A DNA stretch of 13,142 nucleotides from an uncultured Lachnospiraceae bacterium (GCA_947177885.1 CAMWWF010000044.1:1-13142), one strand, 5' to 3'; counted from the stretch's first letter, positions 1 through 8,150 are shown. The notes: generated by a model from the letters alone, not told the origin. Program-made: numbers and translations.

Positions 1-79
1 TTTTTTTTTTATGAAACGGGGCCCACCGACATCTACACAAGGATGATGGGCGGCAGCGTGATATGTGTATTAGCGCCAC
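1..79 (+). other. Illumina Nextera i5 adapter read-through (not genomic)
   Basis: Ten T (1-10) are followed by 28 bases (11-38) that match the P5 sequence without its first A at 24 of 28 positions, eight bases (39-46, aaggatga) where the i5 index belongs, and 33 bases (47-79) that match the Nextera read-1 transposase adapter at 25 of 33 positions. The block lengths 28, 8 and 33 are exact with no indels, and the twelve mismatches are all transversions. The best preserved pieces are cggcagcgt (51-59) and atgtgtat (63-70). The T10 resembles the spacer of the flow-cell oligo. The reading frame of the SGNH gene becomes sensible exactly at 80, where the insert should begin. Adapter matching is from memory of the published oligo sequences. 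This marks the left end of a short-read contig; any ORF in 1-79 is an artefact. Confidence 0.94.
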
Positions 80-871
80 CTGCTGTTCTCGGTATTCTCC
101 AACGACCAGAATCTCCAGGAGCGCCTGATGAAGGTGGGGGAGGCATATGGCCTTCCCATGGTCAGCCTCAGAGACTGCGTGGTGGAACAATTCTATCGAA
201 AGCCGGAGACAGGAAGGGTGATCAGCAAAAACCAGTATTTCTATGATGTGTATCATCCCTCCAACACGGGCCATAAGGTGATGGCGGACTGTATGCTGCA
301 TATGCTGAGGACGGCGGACGGAGCGTGGGGATCTCCGGCGCCGGATGGGGCGGGAAAAGGATCTCCCTGGGCGCCGGATGGGCCCGGGAGCTGTCAGTCA
401 GCGGATTTTCCTGATAATATCCCGCCCGTATACGGAACGGAATTTGAAAAGATACAACTCATGGACAGGAGATGCGGACAGGAGACTGCCCGGATCTGCT
501 GCGGCGATTTCTCGGGCACGGATACGGATCTACAGGAGGTGGAACGGGACAGGGATCTCTTCCGCACTCCGGAATTCCCTGACAACTGGATGCATACGGG
601 CGGCGGCCGCCCCTTTGTCATGGATATTGTCTGCAGCGCGCTGCTGATCGTGGAGAAGGATTCCGCATCTCCTCTGTGGGGGCGCGCGGAGGTCTCTGTG
701 GACGGAGAGAAGGTGCGTGTGATCGATCCCCGGGAAGTGGGGTGGGTTCACTGCAACGCATTGATCCTGTTCCGGGGAAGGGAGCGGAAGGAGCATCATG
801 TGGAGATCAGAATGGCGGCAGGCGACGAAGAAAAGAGATTCACTATTCTGGGGTTTGGATATGTGTTCTAA
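80..871 (+). CDS. SGNH/GDSL hydrolase family protein, C-terminal part (5' truncated)
   Basis: This is the C-terminal part of an SGNH/GDSL hydrolase, probably a carbohydrate esterase that removes acyl groups from plant polysaccharides or oligosaccharides; the substrate is inferred only from the neighbouring GH3. The first readable residues, LLFSVFSNDQNLQERL, fit the strand and loop found late in the family fold. The block V catalytic Asp-x-x-His is visible as D-V-Y-H in YDVYHPSNTGHKVM (codons from 245). The nucleophile Ser block and the Gly and Asn blocks would lie upstream and are missing. After the hydrolase fold comes a Pro/Gly linker with a duplicated unit, then about 140 residues resembling the beta-rich C-terminal domain of Lachnospiraceae SGNH proteins (VSVDG, GWVHCN and ILGFGYVF near the end). 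The gene is cut by the contig end, not frameshifted; upstream stops fall in adapter sequence. The first in-frame ATG (128) is internal, not the start. Confidence 0.85.
   Translation: MLFSVFSNDQNLQERLMKVGEAYGLPMVSLRDCVVEQFYRKPETGRVISKNQYFYDVYHPSNTGHKVMADCMLHMLRTADGAWGSPAPDGAGKGSPWAPDGPGSCQSADFPDNIPPVYGTEFEKIQLMDRRCGQETARICCGDFSGTDTDLQEVERDRDLFRTPEFPDNWMHTGGGRPFVMDIVCSALLIVEKDSASPLWGRAEVSVDGEKVRVIDPREVGWVHCNALILFRGRERKEHHVEIRMAAGDEEKRFTILGFGYVF
329..388 (+). repeat. In-frame tandem duplication in SGNH linker
   Basis: Two adjacent units of about 30 bases each start with ggatctcc (329 and 359) and share cgccggatggg. They encode GSPAPDGAGK and GSPWAPDGPGS. The second unit is one codon longer. The repeat lies in the flexible linker between the hydrolase fold and the C-terminal domain, so it probably changes linker length only. 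Confidence 0.7.
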
Positions 872-948
872 GACGGAAAAGTCCGGGCGCCGGAAAGCAA
901 AAAATGATACGGACTTTAGCATCAAATGGCAGGAATGCCGGTAGGAAC

Positions 949-991
949 TATGATAAAATGAAACCGTGAAAGTGTTTTCAAACGCGTTTCA
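949..991 (+). promoter_or_regulatory. Putative promoter -10 and LacI/CcpA-like operator upstream of GH3 gene
   Basis: A -10-like run (TATGAT 949-954, overlapping TAAAAT 954-959) is followed at once by palindromic sequence. TGAAAGTGTTTTCA (967-980) differs from the CcpA cre core by a T where the central C is expected. AAACGCGTTT (980-989) is a perfect 10-base palindrome with the central CG typical of LacI-family operators. TGAAAC (959-964) and GTTTCA (986-991) form an outer inverted pair. Position over or just after the transcription start would suit repression. No good -35 was found, so the promoter is tentative. Sugar-dependent or catabolite control of the GH3 gene is inferred. Confidence 0.45.
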
Positions 992-1079
992 GGAAAGGCA
1001 TGGTATGAGAGGTCGGATAAAAAAAGCGTATCCGGCCGTTGTTGCAGGTGCGCGTCGCAACGCGCGGATGAGGAATGTT

Positions 1080-3239
1080 ATGGACAGAAAAACAGCCAGA
1101 GACAGAGCAAGGGAACTGGTGGGGAAAATGACCCTGGAGGAGAAGGCGGAGCAGCTGAAATATGGGGCTCCGGCCATTGAACGGCTGGGGGTGCCCGCTT
1201 ATAACTGGTGGAATGAAGGGCTTCACGGCGTTGCAAGAGCCGGCGTGGCGACTATGTTTCCCCAGGCCATCGGCATGGGAGCCTCCTTTGACAGAGAGCT
1301 TCTGGAGCAGGCGGCGGATGTGATCGCTACGGAGGGCAGGGCGAAGTACAATGCCTACAGCGGAGAAGGTGACAGAGATATCTATAAGGGTCTGACGTTC
1401 TGGTCTCCCAATGTGAACATTTTCCGGGACCCCAGATGGGGCAGGGGCCACGAGACTTACGGGGAGGATCCCTATCTCACGGGAGAGCTGGGCAAGGCCT
1501 TTGTGGAAGGACTGCAGGGAGACGGAGAATACATGAAGGCGGCGGCCTGCGCCAAGCATTTTGCGGTGCATTCCGGCCCTGAGGCGCTGCGCCATGAGTT
1601 CAACGCCACGGCAACGAAAAAGGATATGTGGGAGACCTATCTGCCTGCCTTTGAGAAGCTTGTGAAGGAGGCCGGGGTGGAGTCCGTCATGGGAGCCTAC
1701 AACAGGACAAACGGTGAGCCCTGCTGCGGCAGTACCACACTGATCCGGGATATTCTGAGAGGACAATGGGAGTTCGAGGGGCATTTCGTGTCGGACTGCT
1801 GGGCTATCCGGGATTTCCATACCCGGCATATGGTGACGGATACGGCGGAGGAATCTGCGGCCATGGCGCTGAAAGCCGGCTGTGATGTGAACTGCGGCAA
1901 TACCTATCTGCATCTGATGAAGGCATATGAGCAGGGGCTGATCACGGAGGAAGATATCACCCGGGCGGCCGAGAGACTCTTTACCACACGTTTCCTGCTG
2001 GGGCTTTTCGACGAGACGGAATATGATAAGATCGGTTATGAAGTGATAGAATGCAAAGAGCATCTGCAGCTGGCGGACCGGGCGGCGGCGGAGTCGGTAG
2101 TGCTGCTCCGGAATAACGGGATCCTGCCCCTTGACCGGAACCGTCTGAAAACCATCGGCGTCATCGGTCCTAACGCCAACAGCCGTGCCGCGCTGATCGG
2201 AAATTATCACGGCACCTCATCCAGATACATCACTGTTCTGGAGGGGATCCAGGACGCTGTGGGAGAAGACGTCAGAGTTTACTACTCTGAGGGCAGTCAT
2301 CTCTTTAAGGAAAAGGTGCAGAATCTGTCCGCCGGGCCTGACCGTATCAGCGAGGCCGTGATCGTGGCAAAACACAGCGATGTGGTCGTCCTCTGTGTGG
2401 GACTGGACGAAAGCCTGGAGGGAGAAGAGGGCGATACCGGCAACAGCTATGCGTCAGGGGACAAGGCGGATCTGCTTCTCCCGGAGTCTCAGAGAAGGCT
2501 GATGGAGGCTGTGGTGGGGGTCGGAAAGCCTGTGATCCTGGTCAATATGACCGGAAGCGCCATGGATCTGAGATATGCCCATGAATATTGTGAGGCAGTG
2601 CTCCAGGCATGGTATCCCGGCGCCAGGGGCGGAAGAGTGGTGGCGGATATCCTGTTCGGGGAGATCTCGCCCTCCGGAAAACTGCCTGTCACCTTCTATC
2701 GCGATACGGAGGATCTGCCGGACTTTACAGATTATTCCATGAGGGAAAGAACATACCGGTACTTTACCGGAACGCCCCTCTATCCTTTCGGATACGGACT
2801 GACCTACAGCGATGTGGTATTGGAAAGTGTGGAATGCTGCGGGCAGACCATAAATTCCCGGAAGGAGGAACAGGCGGCGGAGGCGCAGGCGGTGGAGCTG
2901 CATTCCGGAGACCTGCTTGAAATTGCCGCAACGGCAGTCAATCGGGGCGAAAGGGCTGTGGAGGAAGTGATACAGGTCTATATCAGGGCCGAGGATTCCG
3001 CTTCTGCCACTCCCGCTCCCAGACTCTGCGGCTTTATGAGAGTCTCTCTGCGGCCCGGAGAGAAGAAGCAGGTAAAAGTGCCCGTTGACCGGGAGGCTTT
3101 CACCGTGGTAAACGATGAGGGCCGGCGCCTGGTGGAGGGAACCCGCTTTACGGTCAGCACAGGCTTCGGACAGCCCGATGCAAGGACCCGGGAGCTGACG
3201 GGGAAGGAGAGCCTGCAGGTGGAGGTCGTGCTGGTATAG
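1080..3239 (+). CDS. Glycoside hydrolase family 3 protein (beta-xylosidase/beta-glucosidase type)
   Basis: A GH3 exo-glycosidase of 719 residues with no signal peptide, so likely cytoplasmic and acting on imported oligosaccharides. The N-terminal domain carries YNWWNEGLHGVARAG, a signature frequent in GH3 beta-xylosidases, then KHF (K159-H160) and the nucleophile region VSDCWAIRDF with Asp239. The second alpha/beta domain contains GLDESLEGEEGD; Glu447 sits where the acid/base of xylosidase-type GH3 enzymes is expected. A fibronectin III-like domain occupies roughly residues 605-705. The start ATG at 1080 is preferred because AGGA lies at 1071-1074 and the family normally begins just before the MTLEEKAEQL helix. 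The in-frame GTG at 966 would add 38 poorly conserved basic residues and run through the palindromic operator. It follows the SGNH hydrolase gene, suggesting a hemicellulose locus. Xylosidase versus glucosidase or arabinosidase cannot be settled here. Confidence 0.93.
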   Translation: MDRKTARDRARELVGKMTLEEKAEQLKYGAPAIERLGVPAYNWWNEGLHGVARAGVATMFPQAIGMGASFDRELLEQAADVIATEGRAKYNAYSGEGDRDIYKGLTFWSPNVNIFRDPRWGRGHETYGEDPYLTGELGKAFVEGLQGDGEYMKAAACAKHFAVHSGPEALRHEFNATATKKDMWETYLPAFEKLVKEAGVESVMGAYNRTNGEPCCGSTTLIRDILRGQWEFEGHFVSDCWAIRDFHTRHMVTDTAEESAAMALKAGCDVNCGNTYLHLMKAYEQGLITEEDITRAAERLFTTRFLLGLFDETEYDKIGYEVIECKEHLQLADRAAAESVVLLRNNGILPLDRNRLKTIGVIGPNANSRAALIGNYHGTSSRYITVLEGIQDAVGEDVRVYYSEGSHLFKEKVQNLSAGPDRISEAVIVAKHSDVVVLCVGLDESLEGEEGDTGNSYASGDKADLLLPESQRRLMEAVVGVGKPVILVNMTGSAMDLRYAHEYCEAVLQAWYPGARGGRVVADILFGEISPSGKLPVTFYRDTEDLPDFTDYSMRERTYRYFTGTPLYPFGYGLTYSDVVLESVECCGQTINSRKEEQAAEAQAVELHSGDLLEIAATAVNRGERAVEEVIQVYIRAEDSASATPAPRLCGFMRVSLRPGEKKQVKVPVDREAFTVVNDEGRRLVEGTRFTVSTGFGQPDARTRELTGKESLQVEVVLV

Positions 3240-3268
3240 GGTCCTGCGGATCCAGACATGCTCCGGTC

Positions 3269-3300
3269 GTAACAGTTCAGGCAGGGATCTGAACTGTTGC
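3269..3300. repeat. Intergenic palindrome, copy 1 (AACAGWTCAG-N8-CTGAACTGTT)
   Basis: The arms aacagttcag (3271-3280) and ctgaactgtt (3289-3298) pair perfectly around an 8-base loop, gcagggat; an outer G-C and G-U pair extend it in RNA. No T-run follows, so it is not a standard rho-independent terminator, although it sits 30 bases after the GH3 stop codon. A near-identical element with the same loop length lies at 9582-9611, which suggests a dispersed palindromic repeat family or a shared protein-binding site. Confidence 0.65.
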
Positions 3301-3329
3301 CTTCGGTGGCGTATCACTGAAAAAGGGAA

Positions 3330-3358
3330 TTGACAAACCGTAAGATATAGATTATATT
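3330..3358 (+). promoter_or_regulatory. Sigma-A promoter of the valS operon
   Basis: TTGACA (3330-3335), a spacer of exactly 17 bases, and TATATT (3353-3358) form a near-consensus housekeeping promoter. The predicted start, near 3365, is just before the first stem of the T-box leader at 3369, which supports both assignments. Confidence 0.88.
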
Positions 3359-3368
3359 TTTGTATGAT

Positions 3369-3711
3369 AAAGGCTGTGACGAAGAGGAGTACGCATCGCC
3401 CCTTAAAAGAGAGAGCGGCTGCCCTGGGGGCGCTGAAAGGCTGCTTGAAGGAAAGGATGCGGAAGGTAGCTTTTAAGCCGGAGGGCCCAGAGCGGCAGTG
3501 CAATGCAGGTATATGCGGAAGCGGAACAGGGATCGGCGCGCGTATACCCGGCAGTGTGTTGCCGGTGTAAGTCTTCACGGGTTATCCCCGTTATCGGATA
3601 AGACTTTCATGGAAGTCGCTGAGACTGCCGGGGGCGATCCCGGTATGGAACAAAGGTGGTACCGCGTTGATAACGCCCTTTGCCGGACAGACCGGCAAAG
3701 GGCGTTCTTTT
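3369..3711 (+). promoter_or_regulatory. tRNA-Val T-box leader (transcription attenuation riboswitch)
   Basis: The leader senses uncharged tRNA-Val and lets transcription reach valS. The base of stem I pairs AAAGG (3369-3373) with CUUUU (3470-3474). The 5' side of the specifier loop has GAAGAGGAGUA (3381-3391), matching the conserved S-turn AGUA, and the next helix pairs CGCAUC (3392-3397) with GAUGCG (3456-3461). The specifier reads GUA (3466-3468), a Val codon, followed by the usual purine. Further hairpins lie between 3500 and 3645 (for example aagtctt/aagactt flanking acggg/cccgt). The antiterminator is complete: AAAGG (3652-3656) pairs with CCUUU (3677-3681), GCGUU (3664-3668) with AACGC (3672-3676), and the 7-base bulge is UGGUACC (3657-3663). 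The U in UGGU would pair with discriminator base A73, as in tRNA-Val. This fills the 542-base gap between the GH3 and valS genes; short ORFs here are not coding. Confidence 0.95.
3672..3711 (+). terminator. T-box intrinsic terminator
   Basis: A perfect 15-bp stem, aacgccctttgccgg (3672-3686) with ccggcaaagggcgtt (3692-3706), has a 5-base loop and is followed by CTTTT. Bases 3672-3681 are also the 3' half of the antiterminator, so the two structures exclude each other, as required for T-box control. Confidence 0.95.
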
Positions 3712-3781
3712 GTACACAGGGAACTGCCTGTTTGTACAGACATGCGAGTGGATATCGGAGACAGCAGAGAGGAGCATTCTA

Positions 3782-6535
3782 ATGAGCAGAGAACTGGCGA
3801 AGACCTATGACCCCAGGGGCATAGAGGAAAAATTGTATGAGAGATGGATGGAAAAGAAATACTTTCACGCGGAGGTGGATCACAGCAAGACACCTTTTAC
3901 CATTGTGATCCCCCCGCCAAATATCACGGGACAGCTTCACATGGGGCACGCTCTGGACAATACCATGCAGGACATCCTGATCCGTTTCAAGCGGATGCAG
4001 GGATATAATGCCCTCTGGCAGCCCGGAACCGATCACGCCTCCATTGCCACCGAGGTAAAGATCATTGAGAAGCTGAAGGAGGAAGGCATTGACAAACATG
4101 ACCTTGGCAGGGAGAAATTCCTGGAAAGGGCATGGGAGTGGAAGAAGGAGTACGGCGGCCGTATCATCTCCCAGCTGAAAAAGATGGGTTCCTCCTGCGA
4201 CTGGGACAGGGAGCGCTTTACCATGGACGAGGGTTGTAACAGGGCGGTTACGGAAGTGTTCGTGAAGATGCATGAAAAAGGCTATATCTACAAGGGCGCA
4301 CGGATCATCAACTGGTGCCCTGTATGCAATACCTCCATCTCCGATGCGGAAGTGGAATACCAGGAGCAGGCGGGTCATCTGTGGCACATCAGATATCCTG
4401 TGATGAAGGAGGACGGAACTCCCAGTGAGACGGAGTTTCTGACCTTTGCCACCACCCGGCCTGAGACCATGCTGGGAGATACCGCCGTGGCCATCCATCC
4501 GGAGGACGAGAGATATGCCCACCTGATCGGTAAGAGCGTGATGCTGCCCATTATGGACCGTGTGATCCCGGTGGTCACCGACACCTATGTGGACAGGGAG
4601 TTTGGCACAGGCGTGGTAAAGATCACGCCGGCTCACGACCCTAACGACTTTGAGGTGGGAAAGAGGCATGACCTGCCCATTATCAATGTGATGAATGATG
4701 ACGCCACCATCAATGAAAACGGCGGCAAATATGCGGGCATGGACCGCTATGAGGCCAGAAAGGCCATTGTGGAGGAACTGGAGCGCCGGGGCCTGCTGGT
4801 GAAGATCGAGGACTACTCCCACAATGTGGGCACCCATGACCGCTGCAAGACTACCATAGAGCCCCTGGTGAAGGAGCAGTGGTTTGTGAAGATGGACGAA
4901 CTGATCAAGCCTGCCGTGGAGGCGGTGAAGAAGGGCGAGATCAAACTGATCCCCGAGCGGATGGAGAAGACTTACTTTAACTGGACGGACAATATCCGCG
5001 ACTGGTGCATCAGCCGTCAGCTCTGGTGGGGGCACAGGATCCCGGCCTATTACTGTGATAAATGCGGTGAAGTTACCGTGGCAAAGGAGATGCCGAAAGT
5101 ATGTCCCAAATGCGGTCATGAGCACCTGACCCAGGATCCCGACACGCTGGACACCTGGTTCTCATCCGCGCTGTGGCCCTTTGAGACGTTGGGCTGGCCG
5201 GATCAGACGGAGGATCTGAAATACTTTTATCCCACGGATGTACTGGTGACGGGCTATGATATCATCTTCTTCTGGGTTATCCGCATGATCTTCTCCGGCT
5301 ATGAGCATATGGGGGAGAAGCCCTTTAAAACTGTGCTGTTCCACGGACTGATACGGGACGCCCAGGGGCGGAAGATGTCCAAATCCCTGGGCAACGGAAT
5401 CGATCCGCTGGAGATCATCGAGCAGTACGGCGCGGATGCGCTGCGTCTGACCCTGATCACGGGAAATGCTCCCGGAAACGATATGCGTTTCTATTATGAG
5501 AGGGTGGAGAACAGCCGCAATTTTGCCAACAAGGTGTGGAATGCCTCCCGCTTTATACTGATGAACATGGAAGGCAAGGAGATAACGGCTCCCGGAACGG
5601 ATGCCCTGGAGCCTGTGGATAAATGGATATTGTCTAGGCTGAATACGCTGGTGAGGGATGTCACCGACAATATGGAGAGCTTTGAGCTCGGTATCGCAGT
5701 ACAGAAGGTCTATGACTTTATCTGGGACGAGTTCTGTGACTGGTATATCGAGATGGTAAAGCCCCGTCTGTATAATTCAGACGATGCGTCAAGTCAGAAT
5801 GCCGCGCTCTGGACTCTTAAGACGGTGCTGATCGACGCGCTGAAGCTGCTGCATCCCTATATGCCGTTTATTACGGAAGAGATCTTCTGTACCCTCCGGA
5901 GCAGTGTGAAGGAAACCACGAAGCCCGAAAACACCTCGTCAAGTGATTTCGAACTTTGCACGGAAGAGTCCATTATGATCAGCCGCTGGCCGGAATATAC
6001 GGAGCAGAGGAGCTTTACAAAGGAAGAGAAGGACATTGAGATCATCAAGGAGGCAGTCCGGGGCATCCGGAATATCCGCACCGAAATGAATGTGGCGCCC
6101 AGCCGCAAGGCCGGCGTCTATGTGGTCAGCGAGGATCAGGGAATCCTGGATACCTTCACCGAGGGCAGGCTTTTCTTCGCCTCCCTGGCCTATGCAAATG
6201 AGGTGACTATGGTCAGCGCCGCAGTGCCCGGCGGGATGACCGAGGCGAAAGCCGGGGCGGGTATCCCTCAGGACGCGGTGTCTGTGGTGATCCCGGGCGC
6301 GACGCTCTATATTCCCTTTGCGGAGCTGGTGGATATCGCCCAGGAGATAGAGCGTCTGAAGAAGGAGGAGAAACGGCTGGAGGGCGAGCTTGCCCGTGTC
6401 AACGGCATGCTTTCCAACGAAAGGTTCCTGTCCAAGGCACCGGAGGCGAAGATCGCCGGGGAGAAGGAGAAGCTTGCCAAATACACGCAGATGATGGAAC
6501 AGGTGAAGGAGAGACTGGCGCAGCTTGGCGCGTAA
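3782..6535 (+). CDS. valS: Valyl-tRNA synthetase
   Basis: Class Ia aminoacyl-tRNA synthetase of 917 residues that charges tRNA-Val and edits misactivated threonine; cytoplasmic. The HIGH-type motif is H53-M-G-H56 after PPPNITGQL, and the KMSKS loop is K531-MSKS535 in [11 protein letters not shown]. The editing (CP1) domain lies between them, with [19 protein letters not shown]. Possible zinc ligands are CPVC early in the insertion and the CDKC and CPKC pairs before [19 protein letters not shown]. The anticodon-binding domain follows, and the last 65 residues form the usual Lys/Glu-rich coiled-coil arm. Full length for a bacterial ValRS. The ATG at 3782 is supported by GAGAGGAG (3767-3774) and by the typical N-terminus [11 protein letters not shown]. 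Transcription is controlled by the tRNA-Val T-box. No terminator is seen before folC, matching the valS-folC order of Bacillus subtilis. Confidence 0.98.
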   Translation: MSRELAKTYDPRGIEEKLYERWMEKKYFHAEVDHSKTPFTIVIPPPNITGQLHMGHALDNTMQDILIRFKRMQGYNALWQPGTDHASIATEVKIIEKLKEEGIDKHDLGREKFLERAWEWKKEYGGRIISQLKKMGSSCDWDRERFTMDEGCNRAVTEVFVKMHEKGYIYKGARIINWCPVCNTSISDAEVEYQEQAGHLWHIRYPVMKEDGTPSETEFLTFATTRPETMLGDTAVAIHPEDERYAHLIGKSVMLPIMDRVIPVVTDTYVDREFGTGVVKITPAHDPNDFEVGKRHDLPIINVMNDDATINENGGKYAGMDRYEARKAIVEELERRGLLVKIEDYSHNVGTHDRCKTTIEPLVKEQWFVKMDELIKPAVEAVKKGEIKLIPERMEKTYFNWTDNIRDWCISRQLWWGHRIPAYYCDKCGEVTVAKEMPKVCPKCGHEHLTQDPDTLDTWFSSALWPFETLGWPDQTEDLKYFYPTDVLVTGYDIIFFWVIRMIFSGYEHMGEKPFKTVLFHGLIRDAQGRKMSKSLGNGIDPLEIIEQYGADALRLTLITGNAPGNDMRFYYERVENSRNFANKVWNASRFILMNMEGKEITAPGTDALEPVDKWILSRLNTLVRDVTDNMESFELGIAVQKVYDFIWDEFCDWYIEMVKPRLYNSDDASSQNAALWTLKTVLIDALKLLHPYMPFITEEIFCTLRSSVKETTKPENTSSSDFELCTEESIMISRWPEYTEQRSFTKEEKDIEIIKEAVRGIRNIRTEMNVAPSRKAGVYVVSEDQGILDTFTEGRLFFASLAYANEVTMVSAAVPGGMTEAKAGAGIPQDAVSVVIPGATLYIPFAELVDIAQEIERLKKEEKRLEGELARVNGMLSNERFLSKAPEAKIAGEKEKLAKYTQMMEQVKERLAQLGA

Positions 6536-6652
6536 AATATGTGGCGGGAGGCCGGATCGGAGCGCAGGGGGGCCGTGAAACGGGGTTGTGCAAACCGGGG
6601 AAAGGATTTTTCAAGCATGCTCCATGCCGCTGTGAAAAAGAGACAGAGAATT

Positions 6653-8008
6653 ATGAAAAAGCAAGTGATCACAACTTTCGAGGAGGCGGAGAAGTACCTT
6701 AACGAGACGCCCCGCTTCACTGCGAAGAATACCATGGAGGATACCAGGGCGTTTCTGCACCGCCTTGGTGATCCTGACAGAAAAATGAAGATCATCCATG
6801 TGGCAGGCACAAACGGAAAAGGTTCCGTCTGTGCCTATATGCGCAGTATTCTGGAGGCGGCGGGATACAGAGTGGCGCTGTTTTCATCTCCCCACCTGGT
6901 GGATATCAGGGAGAGGTTCGTGGTGGAGGGCAGGATGATATCCAAAGAGGATTTCCTGCGGGCTTTTCTCCGCATTTACGATCTTCTGGACTGGGAGAGG
7001 CTTGAGGCATCGGCACCGGCCGACGGCTGCTGCGATCCGGCAAAGGCGGGCTACCATCCCACTTATTTTGAATATCTGTTCTTTATTGCCATGGTGCTGT
7101 TCCCTGAGAGCGAACCGGATTTCTGCATTCTGGAGACGGGGCTTGGGGGGAGGCTGGATGCCACGAATTCTGTCTCCAAGAAGGAACTGGCGGTTATCAC
7201 CCATATCAGTCTGGATCATGTGGAATATTTAGGGAATACTACGGAGGAGATCGCAGGGGAAAAGGCGGGGATCATGCAGGCGGGTGCCGGTGTGGTATTC
7301 TGGGACAGTGAGCCCGCTGTCACAGCGGTTTTTGAGGAAAAAGCGGCAGCCCTTGGGATTTCCGCACATTCTGTGTCGAAAGAGGACTATCGGTTCTTAA
7401 AATTTAAGAAGAAAAGCATTGATTTTTCTGTGAGTACTGAGTATTATGGTTATATTAGCCTTACTTTGCAGACCATTGCCTCTTATCAGATGGAGAATGC
7501 CGCGCTGGCGGTTCATGCCATTGAGGCGCTGGATCGGGGCCGGACAGTGACGGAGGACCGGATCAGGCAGGGGGTGAAAGACTGCTTTTGGGCGGGGCGT
7601 ATGGAGGAGGTCCTGCCGGGAGTCTATGTGGACGGCGCCCACAATGAGGACGGTATCAGGGCATTTCTGGAAACCGTTTCCCTTGACGGAGTACAGGGGG
7701 ACAGAAGCCTTCTGTTCAGCGTGGTCAGAGAGAAGGATAGCGGGAAAATGGTGGAAGAGCTTGTGAAGTCGGGGCTTTTCTCCGGAATAGCGATCACCCA
7801 TATGCAGACGGGAAGGGCTTTGGGACTGGAGAGTCTTAAGGCGGTATTTGACAGATATCCCGACTGCCGCTACAGTGTGTATGATAATGTTACCGCGGCT
7901 TTGCGTAAGCTGCTGCACGGCCGGAAGGCGGACGGGCGCGTTTATATTGCGGGAAGTCTGTATCTGGCAGGTGAGATAAAGGAGCTGCTCAATCATGATA
8001 AATTTTGA
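6653..8008 (+). CDS. folC: Folylpolyglutamate synthase / dihydrofolate synthase family
   Basis: Mur-ligase-fold enzyme, 451 residues, that adds glutamate to dihydropteroate and/or to reduced folates, retaining folates in the cytoplasm. Visible are the ATP-binding loop GTNGKGS (residues 52-58), SSPHLVDIRERF, LETGLGGRLDATN, HISLDHVEYLG followed by EEIAGEKAGIM, and DGAHNEDGIRAF in the C-terminal domain. Length is near the family norm. The start is uncertain: ATG 6653 gives the usual short lead-in (MKKQVITTFEEAEKYL) but has only a weak purine-rich site; ATG 6617 would add 12 residues and has AAAGGA ten bases upstream. The 117-base gap after valS has no terminator-like hairpin. The 3' end overlaps the next small ORF by 14 bases. 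The codons around 7380-7460 are unusually AT-rich for the gene. Confidence 0.96.
   Translation: MKKQVITTFEEAEKYLNETPRFTAKNTMEDTRAFLHRLGDPDRKMKIIHVAGTNGKGSVCAYMRSILEAAGYRVALFSSPHLVDIRERFVVEGRMISKEDFLRAFLRIYDLLDWERLEASAPADGCCDPAKAGYHPTYFEYLFFIAMVLFPESEPDFCILETGLGGRLDATNSVSKKELAVITHISLDHVEYLGNTTEEIAGEKAGIMQAGAGVVFWDSEPAVTAVFEEKAAALGISAHSVSKEDYRFLKFKKKSIDFSVSTEYYGYISLTLQTIASYQMENAALAVHAIEALDRGRTVTEDRIRQGVKDCFWAGRMEEVLPGVYVDGAHNEDGIRAFLETVSLDGVQGDRSLLFSVVREKDSGKMVEELVKSGLFSGIAITHMQTGRALGLESLKAVFDRYPDCRYSVYDNVTAALRKLLHGRKADGRVYIAGSLYLAGEIKELLNHDKF
7419..7447 (+). promoter_or_regulatory. Possible internal promoter inside folC
   Basis: TTGATT (7419-7424), a 17-base spacer and TATTAT (7442-7447) lie in an AT-rich patch, next to a perfect 17-base palindrome ttcttaaa-a-tttaagaa (7394-7410). 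If active it would drive the 51-codon ORF and the zinc-ribbon/TPR gene independently of the T-box. The reading frame alone could also explain the pattern. Confidence 0.25.
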
Positions 8009-8150
8009 AGAAGAACTGAAAAAGTTCCATCCCAGCCTTGAAGTTGAGGATGCAGAGGATGCCATTTATAATCAGGATATGACGGATATGGCGGATCTGC
8101 TTGTGAAGATGATAAAAGAATCCGAAGAGAAAGCAAATGAGGTATCCTGA
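7995..8150 (+). CDS. Small acidic protein of unknown function
   Basis: A 51-residue ORF that starts inside the end of folC (14-base overlap) and ends in TGATG, so its stop shares one base with the ATG of the next gene. A strong AAAGGAG (7978-7984) precedes the ATG by ten bases. The product begins MINFEEELKKFHPSLEVEDA, is rich in Glu and Asp, has no Cys and no membrane segment, and looks fully helical, with a second half (MTDMADLLVKMIKESEEK) that could be an amphipathic helix for protein contact. Tight coupling on both sides argues that it is real. I recall similar short ORFs after folC in Lachnospiraceae but cannot confirm that here. A partner or chaperone-like role for the following zinc-ribbon/TPR protein is only a guess. 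Confidence 0.8.
   Translation: MINFEEELKKFHPSLEVEDAEDAIYNQDMTDMADLLVKMIKESEEKANEVS

Noticed and set aside
1..10. T-run as the tail of a terminator
   Set aside because: It is followed directly by P5-like sequence and matches the T10 spacer of the flow-cell oligo; no hairpin precedes it in the window.
43..246. Frameshift or alternative ORF at the start of the SGNH gene
   Set aside because: The frame change and stop codons fall in adapter sequence; the family reading frame is continuous from 80.
966..1079. GTG start giving a 38-residue longer GH3 protein
   Set aside because: The added residues are basic and not family-like, no ribosome site precedes the GTG, and the segment holds the palindromic operator; ATG 1080 has AGGA in place.
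978..2210. Long minus-strand open frame opposite the GH3 gene
   Set aside because: Its translation lacks domain-like sequence and it lies antisense to a well-conserved GH3 gene; it is a codon-bias shadow.
3465..3467. Specifier read as GGU (Gly)
   Set aside because: Stem I pairing places GUA in the specifier position, the gene is valS, and the UGGU bulge fits discriminator A73 of tRNA-Val.
2454..3578. Minus-strand open frame spanning the GH3 end and the T-box leader
   Set aside because: It runs antisense through a structured RNA leader and a conserved gene, with no recognisable protein features.
3364..3782. Small ORFs within the valS leader, including an in-frame upstream extension of valS from 3680
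   Set aside because: The region is fully explained by T-box stems, antiterminator and terminator; valS has a strong ribosome site at ATG 3782.
3779..5125. Long minus-strand open frame opposite valS
   Set aside because: His/Leu-rich translation typical of an antisense shadow; valS is certain on the + strand.
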